The position numbers and the translations under genes are program-made. The notes below the pieces were generated by a model that made no database searches, was not told the DNA's origin, and saw only the letters and a program-made list of their open reading frames with translations. 64,000 bases of DNA from positions 1,328,723 through 1,392,722 of the forward strand of contig NBAZ01000009.1 of NCBI GenBank assembly GCA_002794735.1, read 5' to 3'. Positions 1 to 12,395 of the stretch are shown here, piece after piece. Source of the DNA: Pyrrhoderma lamaoense (lineage: Eukaryota; Basidiomycota; Agaricomycetes; Hymenochaetales; Hymenochaetaceae). Position 1 is the stretch's first letter; every line of letters starts with the position of its first letter.

Positions 1-1994
1 GTGCATGTTGGCGATCGAGTACGGGTCAGTGCTCCGAATGGAAAGTCCGTAGCACCACTCGTTACTGGTGAATTGATTCTTTTCTGTGTGTCAACTCTCA
101 TAACTGAAAGCTGGGCTTTCCAAACAGGGACATTTGGGTCTAGCGATTTCATCCACAGTTTGTTGGGAGAGGCTACTGATCATATTGTATGGGCAACCTT
201 TCTTTGCGTTCATGTGCATTGGCGTGACATGTTATGATTTACAGAGCGAAGCCTCAGTTTCAGACTTAAACCGAGAGATTGAAAAGGCTCAGAGCCGTGA
301 ACGTTCAGGTCCAGGTTCCTCTAATAGCGGTTTCTCTTCTGCAACCATTCGTGATATATTCTCAAAACTTCCATTGGGTGAGGACGGCGCAACGATGAGT
401 CGGGGATTGGACAACTGTGAGCGTATCCGTGCTGGAGCTGCTGGAGGTGGCAAACGTCCAGAGGATATGAGCCCACAAGAACTCCATGCAGTTCTTTGGC
501 AAGTTTTAACTTTCCGAGACTCCGTTGTAAAGAAAATCGAGAAAACTATTGGTGAGATCTCATACTAGATCTAGAAATGAGGAAACTCATGATTGACCTG
601 CTTCAGAAAAAATACCTGGTCTTGGTCCACTGATTGAAAAGTTGATGGATTCCATTTCGGTTTTTGTCCTTACGACCTTAGAGCCGTATCTAAAACCAAT
701 ATTAAAGTCTGCCTCAACGGGCTTGATGTCTGCCTCAGGAGAAGTAATTAACAATCATGACCAGTATGAGGTAAGTGATTCTGTATACTCAGAGATATAT
801 GTACTGATGGATTATTAGGTGTTTAATGACCCTAGTGCAGTGAGTCCGTATGAAGAAGTGTCACTATTTTTTCGTTTACGTATCCCCTGACAGTCTGACC
901 CAACTCACTCTTTCCTGAGCAAGGATCACTTTGTAAGCTAAGTTTTCTTTCGTCTTTCGGGATGTAAGTTGATACGTTACTCAGAATCTAATACTGAATG
1001 AGCCTGCTGGGAAAATTGCCATGACTATAGTTTCGTATGCCGCCAAGCTGATAGTAAGAGCTTGGAATGACAATTCTATGAACGTGAATCAAGTAACCGA
1101 AGATATCTTACAGTGCATGTGAGTAGAACTATTCTAAGGGCAAGCGCCTACTCATTGTTAATCATCGTTATCTCTAGGTTCCATCCGGACTTTCATAATT
1201 CTAGCTCCCAAATCCAGCGCGAGATGATTCAGTGTATGCGTGATTGGGTTCAAGGACTTGGCCATAAACAGCAATCCATTATTTCCCGCCTGTCGAAGGA
1301 GATGGTTCGTGAGCATCGAAATATAAGGGGAAAGGGGGAGGGCGGTGTATCAGAGGCTGAGGGACCGCTGCTTGGAACGCTGCTCATACCACACAGTCAC
1401 AAATTGGCGGTTATCTTAGCGGGATACCTGGTGTTTCTCAAGCACAATCCCTCTTTAACCAAGCGTCGCGTCCGAATCATTCTCAATACCCTTTCAGAGA
1501 AGCTGCACCACAGGCATCCTACTCACATAGTCATACTGAATCAATTCACACAACAGTCTCTACGCCAGCTGGATTTTCTGAACCCATACCACATAGTACT
1601 GTCGGCGAAGCGTCTGGTTACTATGGTTCAAGCAATATGAGTGGAGGTGCGGGTCATACTAGTGAGGCACACACTCCGAGCTTCCCAAGCTCATCAGGAT
1701 ATGATGCCCCCCTGGACCTCCACCATCGTTCCCATCTTTCCCTGGCGCAGAACAGCGTGCGCATGGCTATGCTCCATCTTATATGCCTCCGTCGGGACCG
1801 CCGCCGTTTAGTGGTGCTCCAGGAGGATTTCCAATGCCTGGAGATAGACCGCCTACTTTTCCTAGTGCCGGGGGCCCACCTTCCCTGATCTTAACATGTA
1901 CGCGCCTCCCGGAGGACCGCCACCTGGTGAAAGTTATTATGCATCTCCACCCGGTGGGTTTTCTCGTCCTCAAGGACCCTCCGGAGGTTGGTAA
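1..1994 (+). CDS. het-c: HET-C-family heterokaryon incompatibility-like protein, 3' part
   Basis: The HET-C family is known from filamentous fungi, where Neurospora het-c alleles control vegetative incompatibility. I see eight exons: 1-67, 128-186, 245-551, 607-770, 819-839, 894-932, 985-1118 and 1178-1994. Their joins keep frame with normal GT..AG ends. Motifs I associate with the family appear in order: TGTFGSSDFIHSLLGEATDH, LEPYLKPILKSA, NDPSASDPTHSFLSKDHF, NEPAGKIA and FHPDFHNSSSQIQ. The C-terminus is rich in Gly, Pro and Tyr and ends GFSRPQGPSGGW before TAA. The 5' end lies outside the window. Three frame changes are needed inside the last exon (between about 1330 and 1420, in a C-run near 1706, and near 1888). 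The last two each look like one missing C, so consensus error is as likely as decay. The family call is from memory of the motifs, not from an alignment. Confidence 0.85.
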
Positions 1995-2196
1995 CTTAAC
2001 TTTTCTGAAAGGTATAGTTGTTAAATCTATATCTTTTCTTTTCCTTTCCCAACAAATAAGATAATAAGTTGTAAAAAGTGTTTTAGTGATTATTTGTAAA
2101 AATATAAGTAGTTTAACAAAAATTATACTTAAATACAGCTGAGTATACCAAAGAATGCTGGAGTTTTTGAACTATTGAAAACTCAGCCATGCCACA
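1995..2196. other. 3' flank of the HET-C-like gene
   Basis: AT-rich sequence between the HET-C stop and the first LTR-type repeat. It probably holds the transcript 3' end. No gene or structured element is visible. Confidence 0.5.
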
Positions 2197-2875
2197 TGTT
2201 ATGGTTTCCTTAAAACTAAGGGATCAGTGCAATTTACAACCTTAGTAATAGAGGTTCGATAACCCAGATAAGGCAACTCTAATCCTGTCACCAAAAGGGG
2301 GTGGGCTAGCAGTGTGCTAAGTAGTTGATCAGACTAAATAGACACCTAGTCCGGTTAATGCTAATGAGCAGTTGGTGCTTCTTCAAGGTAGGGGGTCTCA
2401 AAGTCGTCATGCCAAGTGCCGAGGACACTACAAGTAGATTGTGACAAAGAGGTAATCACATGAGGTGTCGACCAAGGTATGGATTCAACCTGAACAATGC
2501 TAATGCAATAACTTGTAGTACAATAACATGGTCTTTTGTTATGGTTTCCTTAAAAACTAAAGGATCAGCGTGATCTGCAACCTTAGTAACAGAGGTTCAA
2601 TAACCCAGATAAAGCAACTCTGATCCTTTCGCCAAAAGGGGTGGGCTAGCAGTGTGCTGAGTAGTTGATCAGACTAAATAGACACCTAGTCTGGTTAAAG
2701 CTAACGAGCAGTTGGTGTTTCTTCAAAGTAGGGGGTCTCGAAGTCGTTGTGCCAAGTGCCGAGGACACTACAAGTAGATTGTGACAAAGAAGTAATCATG
2801 CAAGGTGTCGACCAAGGTATTGATTCAACCTGAACAATGTCGATGCAATAACTCATAGTACGATAACATGGTCCT
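2197..2875. repeat. 340-bp tandem duplication at the start of the long repeat
   Basis: The first about 340 bases of the repeat (2197-2536) are followed by a diverged second copy starting at 2537 with the same TGTTATGGTTTCC opening and the same landmarks. The other copy of the repeat (from 6398) has this segment only once, so the duplication is specific to this locus. Confidence 0.8.
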
Positions 2876-4204
2876 TCTTGGAGAGTATAGAAGTAGTCTC
2901 CTCACTGTACAGTGATAGAGAACAAGTAACGATGTTAGAGAAAGCTAGATGTTCTACCACAATACAGATACCCTTAAAGCAACACCTTTGCCAGCTAATG
3001 ACAATCTTGACTGAGCACAGGTATTGTACTTCAAGTGTAATTGTAACTTGTTACCGTTTTACGGCTATAAGTGAGTCTGAACAATCTACTCTATGATGTC
3101 CAAAAGTCCTGCTTTTATAGCCTTCATCAACACCCATTATGCTATGGGTATTCCTTTATCCTAACTATAACCCTAAGGGCACTTGCTCCACAAGTTCCTG
3201 AAGACCTTGTGTGTCCAACACATGTCTGAACCTTTAATGTCCCTGCTCTACTGTTTGTATAATCACATTGCTCCCTGAGACCCTTAGATCTGATCTAAAG
3301 AGATTCTCAATCTCCTAACCCTGAGTCAGGATCCACTGCCCTGAATTCTAAATAACCCCAATTGTGGCTGAACTGTGTTGTGCATTCACTCCACAAAGAC
3401 CTTGTATGGTCTGTGCCAACCCAACAGGCCACACACTATTCTGTATTGAAGTATTAATGATATCCTTATTGTATGTATCTAAGCACATCAATTAACTTGA
3501 GATGATCGTAGACTTTCCTTGGTAGCTGACAGAGTAAGAGTATTCCCCATTTTGGTGGGTCCTTTGGTATCACTTGATAGTGAACCACACTACTGCTGTA
3601 CTGTTCTTCGTGCTGGTGTCCAGTATGCTCCATATTTGTTAAGACTACAATCCTGACTTGACCCCAGACTTTTTTCTTCCTTCTTATTTCCAAGAATGTA
3701 ACATAGTGAAAGGTCCATACATCTTGCTCCCAATGAGGGAATTCTCGAATAGAATTGTCTGTCCAGTACTTCTGTACTTGTACTGTAAACTCGGTAGCAT
3801 CCACTCCCATCTCGAAGAGAGTTGTCCAAGTGATCCCTGGTCTGATACCAAGAGACTTGTTCCACCTGACTGTGTACTTGAGATTTGCTAGTTTGTTCTG
3901 CTTCATGTACTGCTATACAAACACCTACATCTCCTGTAGGATTTGGTAAGGTCCTAGTTTCTGACCTTTGCTGTGATTCTATCCAACCACAGACTTGATC
4001 CAGCAATGGCTCTGCTGGCTGTGCATGTAGTAGTTCAAACACTGCAGACCTTTCTTCATCTTGAGAAAGGACTTCTTTGTGTGACATGGCTGAGTTCCCT
4101 ATTATTTGTAATAGGCAAGATTTGCAGCTTCCTATATTTGGTTTGTGTTTGATCTCTGACCTAGCCGATGATCTGTGAATTTTCAAACCTCCAATCTCAT
4201 AACA
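2197..4204. mobile_element. Long LTR-type repeat, copy 1 (solo LTR or non-autonomous element)
   Basis: The segment begins TGTTATGG and ends TCATAACA, the TG..CA form of retroviral-type LTRs, with a short terminal inverted repeat TGTTAT/ATAACA. It is flanked by CCACA (2192-2196) and CTACA (4205-4209), a near-perfect 5-bp target duplication. A second copy lies at 6398-9624. No RT, integrase or capsid motif is visible. Minus-strand open frames near 3466-4186 are not conserved in the second copy. A solo LTR of a large-LTR element or a LARD-type non-autonomous element both fit. The sequence is poor in CpG, suggesting age or long methylation. Confidence 0.65.
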
Positions 4205-5094
4205 CTACATAGGAAAATTTTTTCTTAAAAAGAAGAAAAGCCTACAATGTTTGAACAACTACATATATAATGGGGAGGGGCAATCCTCGTAAGAAATGTG
4301 AGGATTATAAATCAGTGTTCTTAGTCAGTAGTTGTATTATATAATCAAAAATCACCCTTTAGCAGTTCTTTAAAAGAACACCTACATCTTTGAGCCATGA
4401 TGGCTCTCTCAACCAATTCTCTAAAATAACAAAAAAAATACTGTGTGATCTAAAGAAGAAAAGCTAGAAAACCATTAAGCCAAATTTTCAAATTTTTAAG
4501 TTTAAAGAAATTTATTAAGAGTTTAAATTTTAAAAGTGAAATAACTCAAGAAATACTCAAGAATTCACTAATCTAAAATAACAGATTTCAAAATTTATAT
4601 TTAAAGTTTTTAAGCTAAAAGTTAGAAGACATAAAATTAAGTTTTAAAAACTAAGTTGAAGATTTAAGTTTCTGAAAAAAATAAGAATTTTATATTATAT
4701 AAGCAGAGTTAGACTATCAAATTGACTGCAGCACTGTTTTTTTTTGTTCAATTCAAAATCTTTGTGCTTATGAACAACTCTTAAACACAAAAGTAAGTTA
4801 AAATGACAAAAAAAAAGTATAAAAAATAAAAAATTTAAATTATTAAATTAAGTTTTGTTATATTTGTAAGAAATTATTATAATCTTATCATCACAATTAT
4901 ATATGATGATAATGTGTTAATTGTAACATGTTATAAATGACATTTCAAATGTCATTAGTTTAAAAATAGAAAAATATATTTTTTTATGTCAAAAAAACAG
5001 TTTTTTTACTTTAATTCAAGTAAAAGTAAATTAAAATGACTGAAAGAATAGCAAGGGTGAGCAAAATAGACAGCAGCAACAACAAAAACAATAA
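4205..5094. other. AT-rich gene-free stretch
   Basis: Strongly A/T-rich, especially 4400-5040, with many homopolymer A and T runs. I see no gene, RNA gene or element ends here. Confidence 0.6.
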
Positions 5095-6300
5095 TGTTAA
5101 GGTTTGATTTGGAAGGACTTGTTTACAATAGGAGAATTAACCTAATAAAGGGGAGGAGGGATATTGGACTGAACTATTATGGAGGATTATCTAATGGAGC
5201 CCTTATCTAATCATAACCCTATAACTGGAATTACTACTTGGGAGAATCAAACTATGAGGTTTTTACTAGAAGAAGTTAGAAGATTTGTTCAAGCTAAACA
5301 TAAATGTACTCTGTGCAATCAGGCTATTCATTTACAAGGGCACTTGTTCAACTATACTCTGTGACTAATTGTCAATACTATGCTACTGCAAATCACACTT
5401 GTTATAATCTTCTTTACTGCTAAATGAGATTATTCTTTTTCCATCTTTGAAGTACATTCTAATACTTGGAAGAACTGTTTTACCAGATCTATCAGTCTAC
5501 TCAGTTCAAATGGAACTTCTAAATTCAAGTGGGAAGTGTCTGTTTATATAACCTGGTTCAGTCATAACCACACTTGCCCCAATATCTTAGTCTTTCACAC
5601 TTTCACACTTTTTGAAGCTGCTTCCACAAAAAGTTAGCAACTGTATGAACTCTTACAACTCAATCTCTTTGAGTTCATCAAACATCAGGATATAACAGGG
5701 TTCTTGGCTCAATATAGTAGAGATACTAGGCATAGAACAGATGTGTTTATTAATACTTTATTGAGAGCACTCACTGCTTTACAAGTTACTTTCTTAAAGC
5801 TACACTCTAATGGTCAAGAGTAGAACAGGGACAACACTAATACTAGATATAAATGGGAGAAGGGTGGACAATCTATGCTCCAAGCTAGTACAAGGAAAAC
5901 TGGGACAAAAGGGTTAGCAAGGCTTAATCTAGATCTATCAGGATTCTCAGAACAAGACAGCCAGTATAACAATGCACAATTTTAGCTTTAGTAATGTGCA
6001 GTCATCTGCAGCACTTGCACAGCAATACACAGTTAAGGTTCAGTAGAGTTAAGAGCATAGAAGACAGAATATTACTATAAGTAGTTAGTAGATTAGTCAG
6101 AGATCAAGGGTCTTGTGGAGTATAAAAGAAGCAGAAGTTCAGGGTCAAAAAACAGTTAATAAAACTGTGGTTTCTTACCCCAAATTTGTCTTCTGATCAT
6201 CACTCTCTAGGCTATACCTTGTTACTCATTGTACTTTGCTTAAAGGAGGCAATCTGATCTTTGTTGAAAGAAATCTATTAGTGATTACTTTAGTCTGACT
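5095..6300. mobile_element. Degenerate dispersed repeat, copy 1
   Basis: From TGTTAAGG at 5095 the sequence is clearly related for about 290 bp to 13248-13534, which begins TGTTAGGG. The shared part includes a short frame with MEDYL and NPITGITTW, although only one copy keeps it open (5179-5364). A TATA-like tataaaag lies near 6120. The TGTTA start suggests an LTR, but I could not find the 3' end or a target duplication, so the right boundary is a guess. Confidence 0.4.
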
Positions 6301-7951
6301 AGCTGGCCTGGAATATCCTTATAAAAAAGAAAATAAGATTTGGTTCAGGGGTCCCCAGATACCCTTTTCAAATCTGGACTAAGATGTACATGGCTAATGT
6401 TACAGTTTCCTTAAAACTAAGGGATCAGTGCAATCTACAACCTTAGTAATAGAGGTTCAATAACCCAGATAAAGCAACTCTGATCCTGTCACCAAAAGGG
6501 GTGGGCTAGCAGTGTGCTGAGTAGTTGATCAGACTAAATAGACACCTAGCCTGGTTAAAGCTAATGAGCAGTTGGTGTTTCTTCAAGGTAGGGGGTCTCG
6601 AAGTTGTCGTGCCAAGTGCCGAGGACACTACAAGTAGATTGTGACAAAAAAGTAATTATGCAAGGTGTCGACCAAGGTATTGATTCAACCTAAACAATGC
6701 CAATGCAATAACTCGTAGTACGATAACGTGATCCTTCTTGGAGAGTATAGAAGTAGTCTCCTCACTGTACAGCAATAGAGAACAAGTAACGATGTTAGAG
6801 AAAGCTAGATGTTCTACCACAATACAGATACCCTTAAAGCAACACCTTTGCCAGCTAATGACAATCTTGACTGAGTGCAGGTATTGTACTTCAAGTGTAG
6901 TTGTAACTTGTTACCGTTTTATGGCTATAAGTGAGTCTGAACAATCTACTCTATGATGTCCAAAAGTCCTTCTTTTATAGCTTTCATCAACACCCATTAT
7001 GCTATGAGTATTCCTTTATTCTAACCATAACTTTAAGAGCACTTGCTCCACAAGTCCTAACCATAACCTTAAGGGCACTTGCTCCACAAGTCCCTGAAGA
7101 CCCTGTGTGTCTAACACATGTCTGAACCCTTAACATCCCTGCTCCACTTGTTCATATGATTGCATTACTCCCTGGGACCCTGAGACTTTTAGATCTGATC
7201 TAGAGAGATTCTTAATCTCTTGACCCTGAGTTAGAGTCCACTGCCCTGAACTCTAGATAACCCCAATTGTGGCTGAACCATGTTGTGCATTCACTCCACA
7301 AAGACCCTGTATGGTCCGTGCTGACCCAGCAGGCCACACATTGTTCTGCATTGAAGTATTGATGATATCCCCATTGTATGTATCCAGGCACATTGATTAA
7401 CTTGAGATGATTGTAGACTTTCCTTGGTAGCTGATAGAGTAAGAGTATTCCCCATTCTGGGGGTCTCATGGTATCACTTGATAGTGAACCACACTACTGC
7501 TGCACTGTTCTTCATGCTAGTGTCCAGTATGCTCCATATTTGTTAAGACCACAATCCTGACTTGACCCCAGACCTTTTCCTTCTTTCTTATCTCCAAGAA
7601 AGTAACATAGTGAAAGGTCCAAACACCTTGCTCTCAATGAGGGAATTCTTGAATAAAATCGTCTGTCCAGTATTTCTGTACTTGTATTGTGAACTCAGTA
7701 GCATTGTTAGGATTTCCAAACTTTAGGCTTACCAATAACGATTATAAAGCGCTTACATCATGTCTAATAATGAGGTCACACAAGGCTCATCAACTAGCTG
7801 GGACAGACCCCAAAACATATGCCATACCTGTTATAGAACAATACAGGAAATAGAAGAGATATGTAATAATATGGCCATATGAATAACAAAGACCTTAATC
7901 AAAACCCAGAAGGAAGATTGGAGGTACTATAATAACTACAGATGGTTTGAT

Positions 7952-8581
7952 ATGCATACAAACAACTATCCTTACGATACCACCTTGCATAACATAACAA
8001 GGGTACAAAACCACCTTTGGTTAGAAGAACCATTCAAGGACATATACCTCGATCAACCTGAGCTACAGGTTTGCTCCGAAGCAATGCTAGATGCTAGAAG
8101 TCATGGAAAACCAATTCTAGTAGCATCCTCAATATGTGTTATACTACACAAGCAAGCTTCAGAAGAAATCAAGGAAGCAATTTGTAAATCTGTAATCAGA
8201 GTTACAGACAAAAGCTTTGCACTATGAGGACCAGGCATAATGACTATAGATGAAAAGGAGACAAATCACTTTGCAATGCAAATGCACACACTGTGGAGAG
8301 GAATGATACACGAAACTTACAATAAAGCTCCTCGTCCAGGATTCGAGAGAGTAGATTGGATTGCTCTTAACAGAACTCAACCAGTAACACTTCCAGTGAG
8401 ACCACAGCGAGAAAGTCCTCCATTACCAGTCATGCCTAATAGGGAATGCCCTATACTACCACACATTAATACTATTCTCCCAAGAGAGGAATGGGATAGA
8501 AACAATCCATCAGCCCATGCTAGAACTAGCATAGTGTCAGACCATCCACAGTATGAATGGCAGACTAGCCATTCTTCTTAG
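7952..8581 (+). pseudogene. Unrecognised broken ORF in the nested element
   Basis: A frame of about 210 codons is open from 7952 to 8581 except for one TGA at 8225-8227. It probably extends upstream without an ATG to about 7898. The second half is rich in Pro, with repeated RPQRESPPLP / MPNRECPILP-like segments. I do not recognise a domain. Its place inside an LTR-type element suggests a remnant of a Gag-like or accessory protein, but nothing in the sequence proves that. Confidence 0.35.
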
Positions 8582-8774
8582 CAAGCCCAAGGCTGGGCTA
8601 AGAAGATATTCCCATGCTGGGAACAGATGTGCCGGTCGAATAAATTCTCATGATACGAATATGGTAATTCACGAGTCAGGTGATTGTACTAATGGACACG
8701 GCAACGGAAACAGTTATAAACAATATAATAAACTTAATGCTTTTAAATGAAGGACGAATTAGACACTTTAACTA

Positions 8775-8867
8775 GTGCCACAAATTGCTGAAAATATGGA
8801 TACAGGTGCCACAAACAATGGTGCCACACTAGGTGCCACATTGGTGCCACACTAAGTGCCACAAATT
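8775..8867. repeat. Short minisatellite of GTGCCACA units
   Basis: Six copies of GTGCCACA with 3-20 bp variable spacers occur within about 90 bp of the nested element. The unit is too short and the spacing too irregular for a CRISPR-like array. It could be a protein-binding cluster or replication slippage. Confidence 0.7.
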
Positions 8868-9624
8868 AAACATAATAATAGTATTTCTTGATGATTAAAT
8901 GGGTAGTTAGTTCACATGTAGTAGATGTATATAAGGAGGTTGATTTTGACCAAGATCTCCTCATTGAAATCAATCTTGTCACAAACCCAATGACAGCTAA
9001 TCTGTCTAAATCTGATACATCACTATCATCTGTCAGTATATCTGGCCTACAAGTCATTTCTGTTTTGAACACTGTGATACTAAGTACAAGGGCATCTTAT
9101 ATAAGTATGCTTAGTCGTATTATCCCCTTGCTTATACAAGCAGATCAATACAGATCCTAACAAGCATCCACTCTCATCTCAAAAAGAGTTGTCCAAGTGA
9201 TCCTGTAGAGGTCTGATTGTAACAAATAAGTCTTCCTGCAATTAATACACCCTACCCTAGTCTGGTACCAGAGGACTCTTTCCACCTGACTGTGTACTTG
9301 AGATTTGCTAGTTCGTTCTGCTTCATGTACTGCTATACAAACACCTATGTCTCTTGTAGAATTTGGTAAGATCCTAGTTTCTGACCTTTGCTGTGATTCT
9401 ATCCAACCATGGATTTGATCCAGCAATGGCTCTGCTGGCTGTGCATGTAGTTGTTCAAACACCACAGACCTTTCTTTGTCTAGAAAGAGGTCTTCCCTGT
9501 GTGACATGGCTGAGTTTGCTATTGTTTGTAATAGACAGGATTTGCAGCTTCCTTTATTTGGTTTGTGTTTGATCTTCGACCTAGCCGATGATCCATGAAT
9601 CTTCAAACCTCCAATCCCATAACA

Positions 9625-10921
9625 GCTAACATAAAGGAGAAAGAAGAGTTATACAAGCTGAAGAGGAAGTTTACATTATTAGATGATGAAGAATACATAC
9701 TGGGTGTTACAACCACAGTGGTTAAAGGAGCTCATTGCTCACGTAAGCACTGACATGGCAATAACAGTAGTCATCAGACACAAAATGGAGTCAATTAATA
9801 ATAAATGAGTCATGCAAAAATGAGTAAGCAGTGCATGAGTCATGTAAGCTGAATCAACAAGAATGTATGGTTGGAAGTAATAAACAACATGTCAACAACA
9901 CGTCAACATTGGTAAACAAAGGACTTAGAAGAAAATAGAAATTTAGTCCTGTTCGTGACACTGGGAACACTTGAACACTCACCCAGCAACTGCAGTTGTG
10001 AGTTGCCACCCAGGCTAGAGATAGTCAAGGAAGGAGTGGTTTTCACAGGCTCTAGTACAAAAGAAAAAGACCTTGAATAAGGCCTAAAACTTCTCACCCT
10101 CCTAGACAAAAGGCTAAACTATTTTCCTTCTCAGTTTCTTTTGAAGGGAATTCTCAGGTTTCAATTATTATTTCTAACCTCAGAAAACAGTGAATAAAAA
10201 GAAGGAAACGAATAAAACACTGGTATCACCCCACAATGTATTTTCCCATGAAATTTTCATTATTTTCCCATGAATTTTAATTTTTTCTTTTTTCAGTCTA
10301 ATGAAGACATCTTTGGCTTAAAACTTTGTCTTAATTAAAAAAGCATGTGATTAGAAGTTACAATGATCCATGTGAAGTTATTTGAAGAATTACATGTTGT
10401 AACCTTTGGGAAAAAGGTCTCTCAAGGAGTAGAATAAAAGCAACCTTATCATGGTCCTCAGGAGCCCCCTAAACTTCTCTCATTATCAACTTTCACATCT
10501 GGTTAACAACTACTACTCTACTATGTTTTACTTTGTGGTTCCCCATCTTGCTGACAAAGTTTACCAAGATTTTCTAAATACTTATATTTTTTGGTATTCC
10601 TATATACTTGGCATGACTATAGTTTGCAACTGTCAAGTTTGTCAGTTGAGGAATCCTGAACTGGAGGTGTTAGTGTTGAATAAAAGTACATGTCTTTGCA
10701 GATGTTTAGAGAGTGAAAAGAGGAGAGAATGAGCTGAGAGGTTTCTTATGTATCTGCTCAACTATGTTTATAGTCTATGCTCTTGTATTTGGTGCATTCA
10801 TGCTAACTACAATCTTGCTCACTACCAACCTCTTAACAAGTACTAACTCCATCCACTATTTTTGGTTTATCAGATTTAGTCCCTTATTTTCCAGCATGAG
10901 ACTATCTCCAACTTCATCACT
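9625..10921. other. Region upstream of a degenerate retroelement, probable LTR
   Basis: No intact gene is visible. Just before the primer-site-like motif at 10922 the sequence reads CTTCATCA, a possible LTR end. TGATGAAG near 9684 is its inverted repeat and could mark the start. A TATA-like aataaaag lies near 10433. The left boundary is uncertain. Confidence 0.35.
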
Positions 10922-10932
10922 TGGTATCAGAG
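10922..10932 (+). promoter_or_regulatory. Primer-binding-site-like motif for initiator tRNA-Met
   Basis: TGGTATCAGAG matches the standard primer site complementary to the 3' end of initiator tRNA-Met used by many LTR retrotransposons, and it follows a CA-ending segment. This differs from the self-priming arrangement of the chromoviruses in the window and suggests an unrelated (Ty1/copia-like) remnant downstream. Confidence 0.5.
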
Positions 10933-12390
10933 AGCAAAGTTAGATATCCACACTCTGTTTACCAAAAAAAATCTGCTCAGTATCTACTATTACAGGTTAG
11001 AAAAGTTAATAGCTGATTGGCAACAAAAATTGAAGATAGCTAGACACTGGCAACAAGTCAATGCTTAGAGGAACTCAATATTGAAGTGCTCTGACCCTGA
11101 GATAGAGCAGTACAGGATGTGACCCATTGGATGTGTCTTACCCTCAGACCAGGTAGCACAATAGGAGTATGATGATAAAGGCCAGTTAGTAAGCATCTTT
11201 GCACCTTACATCACTATAGAGGATATCCAAAACAAAAACAACTGAATAGCTGAAATACAGGAGACTCTGGGCTGGATGGTAGAAAAACATATAGAACAAT
11301 TCTCTTCACCGGACAGCTCTCTTGCCAGTTCTATCACTTTTGAAGCACCAGCTCTACCACCTCCTATCTTTACTTCATTAGCAAAAAAATGGGCTAGAGT
11401 GGTCACCACCACTTCTTATTGAAATTAATGAGAGTCAATATAAAGTTCTCTGACTCAAGAGGAATGGTAGTGAAAATAGCATAGTGAAGATCTCAGACAA
11501 ATCTCTTACACCCTCCTTGGCAGGATATTTGAAACTCCACAGCCAGATGAAGAAACAAAATCTGACTATAGATAGCAAAGAGGAGAGGTAGTGCAGCCTG
11601 CAGAGACAGAGATGGAGGATGAGTTGGAAGAAGACAGGCTGACTAGAGAGAAGCAAGTTCAGCTGTATGCTAGCTCTCTGAAGTTGCTAAAAGTGCTACT
11701 AGGTCTCAAAGATTGGGTAGTAGCTTTTTTCTTTAACAACATCCAGTCAAATCAGTTGGAAAATCATGAGCAGCAGGAGATCAGATGGGTTGTTTCACCC
11801 AATGAAGTCCCAGACTTACTAAAAGACTAGTTGGAGGGAAACAGGTGGATGATTTCTTCAAAATTGAAGTAATTAACTTTTTGACAGACAATCAGAAGTT
11901 CAATGGATAGGAACAGTTACCAGCATGGCAGGCCACTTTTGCAGTACCTCACTTACCACTCAGTGCCCCCAATCATTCTATCATGTTTTACCCCTTTGAT
12001 TTTGTTGACAGAGATTTGTAATCAATTATGTAGTCCAAAGAGCAAAGACTTAAAACTTATGCTCACTTGTATTTATTTAGGCTCAATTCTCACTACTTGT
12101 CATGAACTTCTAACAACAGAAGAATGTATAGGATATACAGTGGGATTCAACTCAGCATCAAGAAGCTTATTTTCCAAGGGCAGTCACCTTGAAGGAAGGA
12201 CCTCTTTGCATTGGCTAAGAAAAGTCAAAGAGACTTAAAAGATAAATCTGGGAATCTATGAATTACAGTCATGGTCAGTGACTAAGCATAATTACTTTCA
12301 TATGAAGAAGACTAAGGTCTCACCACTTGTTATTTACTTCTTTTTAAGAGGAGTTTGGCAGTAGTTGCTTTCTTGAAATACTGTAAAACA
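10933..12390. pseudogene. Degenerate internal region of a retroelement
   Basis: The sequence downstream of the primer-site motif holds only short broken frames, for example 11591-11830 with an acidic and Gln-rich product. No RT, protease or zinc-knuckle motif is readable. It is CpG-poor and probably the decayed start of gag of the element that owns the primer site. Confidence 0.35.
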
Positions 12391-12395
12391 CTATC

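Larger units (their letters stand above)
7705..9162. mobile_element. Nested 1.46-kb TG..CA element inside the long repeat
   Basis: The element has perfect 9-bp terminal inverted repeats (TGTTAGGAT / ATCCTAACA) and is flanked by the perfect 5-bp duplication AGCAT (7700-7704 and 9163-9167). It contains one open frame broken by a single TGA and, near the right end, a TATA-like tgtatataagg around 8926. A solo LTR or small non-autonomous LTR element is the best reading. The 5-bp target duplication and TG..CA ends argue against a cut-and-paste transposon. The parental autonomous element is not in this window. Confidence 0.7.
6398..9624. mobile_element. Long LTR-type repeat, copy 2, interrupted by a nested element
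   Basis: Second copy of the 2197-4204 repeat. It starts TGTTACAG and ends CCATAACA, and is bounded by a perfect 5-bp direct repeat GCTAA (6393-6397 and 9625-9629). Homology to copy 1 runs to about 7704 and resumes at 9163. The gap is filled by a separate insertion (7705-9162). Without it the element would be about 1.77 kb. No coding domain was recognised. Confidence 0.75.

Noticed and set aside
3590..4186. 198-codon minus-strand ORF in the long repeat
   Set aside because: The other copy of the repeat (9157-9606 and upstream) keeps only part of it and in broken frames, and no domain is recognisable.
8775..8867. Possible CRISPR-like array
   Set aside because: Units are only 8 bp with uneven short spacers, inside a eukaryotic retroelement repeat.
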